Shown here: one piece after another, positions 63,101 to 64,000 of the stretch
Layout: each line of letters opens with the position of its first letter
Numbering within the stretch: position 1 is the first letter of the stretch
DNA from: Palsa-504 sp963795795
GTDB lineage: Bacteria; Actinomycetota; Actinomycetes; Streptosporangiales; Streptosporangiaceae
Assembly: GCA_963795795.1 (NCBI GenBank)
Contig: CAWCJS010000007.1
Coordinates: 186,001 to 250,000, forward strand
Direction: 5' to 3'
Length of the DNA stretch: 64,000 nt
Notes under the pieces: generated by a model
Told to the model about the DNA's origin: nothing
Database searches by the model: none
What the model saw: only the letters and a program-made list of their open reading frames with translations
Position numbers and translations under genes: made by a program

Positions 63101-64000
63101 ATGCTCGCCATCGTCCTGGCGCTGGCTTCGGCGTTCGGCTACGGCGTCTCGGACTACGCCGCGGGGCTGGCGTCACGCGACTTCAGCGTCATCCAGGTGA
63201 CCTTGGTCAGCGCGGCGGCCTCCACCGTGGTCGTGGCGGCCGCGCTGCCCTTCGCCGCGGGCCACCCGCCCGGCGCGGCCTCGCTGGCCTGGGGCGCGCT
63301 GGCCGGCCTGGGCGAGGAGGCCGGGGCGCTCGCGCTGTACTACGGGTTCCGGCACGCGGCGTTCAGCGTGGCCGGGCCCCTCAGCGCGGTCGGCGCCGCG
63401 GGCTTTGCCGTGCTCGCGGGGCTGCTGCTCGGCGAGCGGCCTTCGGCCCTGGCGCTGACCGGGATCATCCTGGCCCTGCCGGCCATCGTCGGGGTCTCGG
63501 CTAGCGCGGCGGCGGACGGCCAGGGCGAGGGAGAGGCCGGCCGAGGGCGACGGGGAGGGAGAGGGAGGCCGGGCTCGGGGCCGGTTCAGCGGGGTGGTGG
63601 CGGGGCTGGTGGCGGGGGCCTGCTTCTCGCTGCTGTTCATCGGGCTCAACCGGGCGGGCTCGCACAGCGGCCTGTGGCCGGTGGCCAGCGCGTCGGGCGC
63701 CGAGCTGGCCCTGGCCGTCGTGGTCGCCGCGGCCACGCGCAACATCCGGCGGCCCGCGGCTCAGCAGGGCTGGCTCGCGGTATTCACCGGCGTGACCGGC
63801 GCGGGGAGCATCGTCGCGTACTTCTACGCCACGCACGACGGGTTCCTGGCCGTGACGGCGGTCCTCGCCTCGCTGTACCCGGGGGTCACCATCGTGCTCG
63901 CCCGGGTCCTGCTCGGCGAGCGGCTGACCGCGCTGCGGCTGGCCGGGCTCGGCCTGGCGGCGGCGTGCGTCGCGCTGATCGCCGCCGGCGGGGCGGGCTA
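63101..64000 (+). pseudogene. EamA/DMT family transporter, frameshifted and cut by the window end
   Basis: A drug/metabolite transporter. The first half (from ATG 63101: IVLALASAFGYGVSDYAAGLAS, then FSVAGPLSAVGAAGFAVLAGLLLGERPSA) reads in one frame. Between about 63510 and 63580, a G-rich low-complexity run, the frame shifts. The second half (FSLLFIGLNRAGSHSGLW, VAYFYATHDGFLAV, YPGVTIVLARVLLGERLT) then runs in another frame to the end of the window, where a partial stop codon (TA) may begin. Ten helices in two EamA repeats would result if the shift is an error. Confidence 0.8.

Overview
The window comes from a high-GC actinobacterium (Actinomycetota, probably a soil lineage near Streptosporangiales or Thermomonosporaceae; the order is a guess). 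Supporting signs are very high third-position GC, frequent GTG starts, four-base stop/start overlaps inside operons, an ECF42-type sigma factor paired with a DGPF/YCII protein, a REP13E12-type HNH gene, an F420-type LLM oxidoreductase and LysM transglycosylase, Lgt and FtsH sequences of actinobacterial type. No rRNA, tRNA, CRISPR array, insertion sequence or prophage was recognised, and no gene-free stretch exceeds about 300 bases.

Layout. 1-5.3 kb: a minus-strand molybdenum hydroxylase set (coxM-coxS-coxL, the last cut by the window edge) next to a yeast-type cytosine deaminase, then a frameshifted GNAT gene, an unknown gene, a YbaK deacylase and a proline racemase homologue. 5.3-9.3 kb: 2,2-dialkylglycine decarboxylase, LysE exporter, SRPBCC protein and M19 dipeptidase. 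9.0-11.6 kb: a DrrAB-type drug exporter with a divergent TetR regulator and tandem palindromes between them.

11.7-35.6 kb: a large catabolic region. It holds iolC-iolB-iolD, an APC permease, a metallophosphoesterase, two Cgl0159-like aldolase-fold paralogues, two xylose-isomerase-like proteins, three MocA-type dehydrogenases, a D-threonine-aldolase-like enzyme and a HutC/GntR regulator. A minus-strand operon in its middle encodes a complete peptide/opine-type ABC importer (two permeases, lipoprotein, fused double ATPase) ending in a dimethylformamidase-like hydrolase. I infer import of an amide-containing or inositol-derived compound (rhizopine- or inosamine-like), hydrolysis, sugar oxidation and isomerisation, then the inositol lower pathway. 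This substrate is a hypothesis.

35.7-64 kb: mostly housekeeping and scattered genes: lgt, ftsH, alcohol dehydrogenase, VOC protein, AraC regulator, STAS antagonist, acs, MaoC hydratase, LysM transglycosylase, mtnA, a decayed HNH gene, aldo/keto reductase, kup, ECF42 sigma factor with its DGPF partner, DsbA-like oxidoreductase, methyltransferases, LLM oxidoreductase, ppk2, a double cupin and an EamA transporter cut by the window end.

Two features run through the window. First, many genes, including the normally essential ftsH, are interrupted by small frameshifts, often in G/C-rich low-complexity sequence; this looks more like indel sequencing error than wholesale gene decay, except for the HNH gene. 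Second, several genes carry in-frame tandem minisatellites (15, 15, 18, 24 and 45 bp units) in tails or linkers.
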